The notes under the pieces are model-generated. The model saw nothing but the letters and a program-made list of their open reading frames with translations. It ran no database searches and was not told the DNA's origin. The position numbers and the translations under genes were made by a program. DNA of 5,727 nt from JAUIEH01 sp964483375. GTDB lineage: Bacteria; Pseudomonadota; Alphaproteobacteria; Caulobacterales; Maricaulaceae. Location of the stretch: positions 1 to 5,727 of the forward strand of contig CAZABJ010000089.1 in NCBI GenBank assembly GCA_964483375.1, given 5' to 3'. Shown here in pieces: positions 5,723 through 5,727 of this stretch; the first letter of the stretch is position 1, and each line of letters starts with the position of its first letter.

Positions 5723-5727
5723 GGCGA

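Overview
The window is gene-dense and about two-thirds G+C by eye, with strong G/C preference at third codon positions and operons joined by ATGA stop/start overlaps. The proteins read as alphaproteobacterial: the XthA resembles the GTG-started ~260-aa form common in that class, and the DUF393 and DUF2145 proteins look like those of marine or aquatic alphaproteobacteria. The class is a fair inference, but the order is only a guess (a Hyphomonadaceae/Maricaulales-type bacterium would fit). No mobile element, RNA gene, CRISPR array or recognisable attachment site was found, and no stretch over about 130 bases lacks a gene.

Region 1 (1-3838, + strand) is a compact four-gene run. It starts inside a methylmalonyl-CoA mutase large subunit, with only the C-terminal two thirds in view, including the complete B12-binding domain. 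A HEAT-repeat-like protein overlaps it by 4 bases. A YbjQ/UPF0145 small protein follows after 49 bases, and exonuclease III (xthA) starts 6 bases after that. Mutase and xthA have no obvious functional link. The run looks like a housekeeping transcription unit held together by position, although the mutase-HEAT overlap suggests translational coupling.

Region 2 (3840-4304, - strand) is a DUF393/DCC-family putative thiol-disulfide oxidoreductase. It faces xthA tail to tail with a single base between the two stop codons, so the convergent transcripts must end inside each other's genes. Two hairpin-forming sequences near this junction are the best visible candidates for transcript ends.

Region 3 (4305-5722, + strand) holds a divergent intergenic region with a TATACT -10-like element. 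It is followed by a two-gene cassette of exported proteins: a 130-aa Ala/Ser/Glu-rich, Gly-zipper-like secreted protein of unknown function, and a DUF2145 protein overlapping it by 4 bases. The DUF2145 protein has a His...Cys arrangement (H91, C190) that resembles circularly permuted NlpC/P60 (papain-fold) enzymes. This cassette is the least understood and most interesting part of the window.
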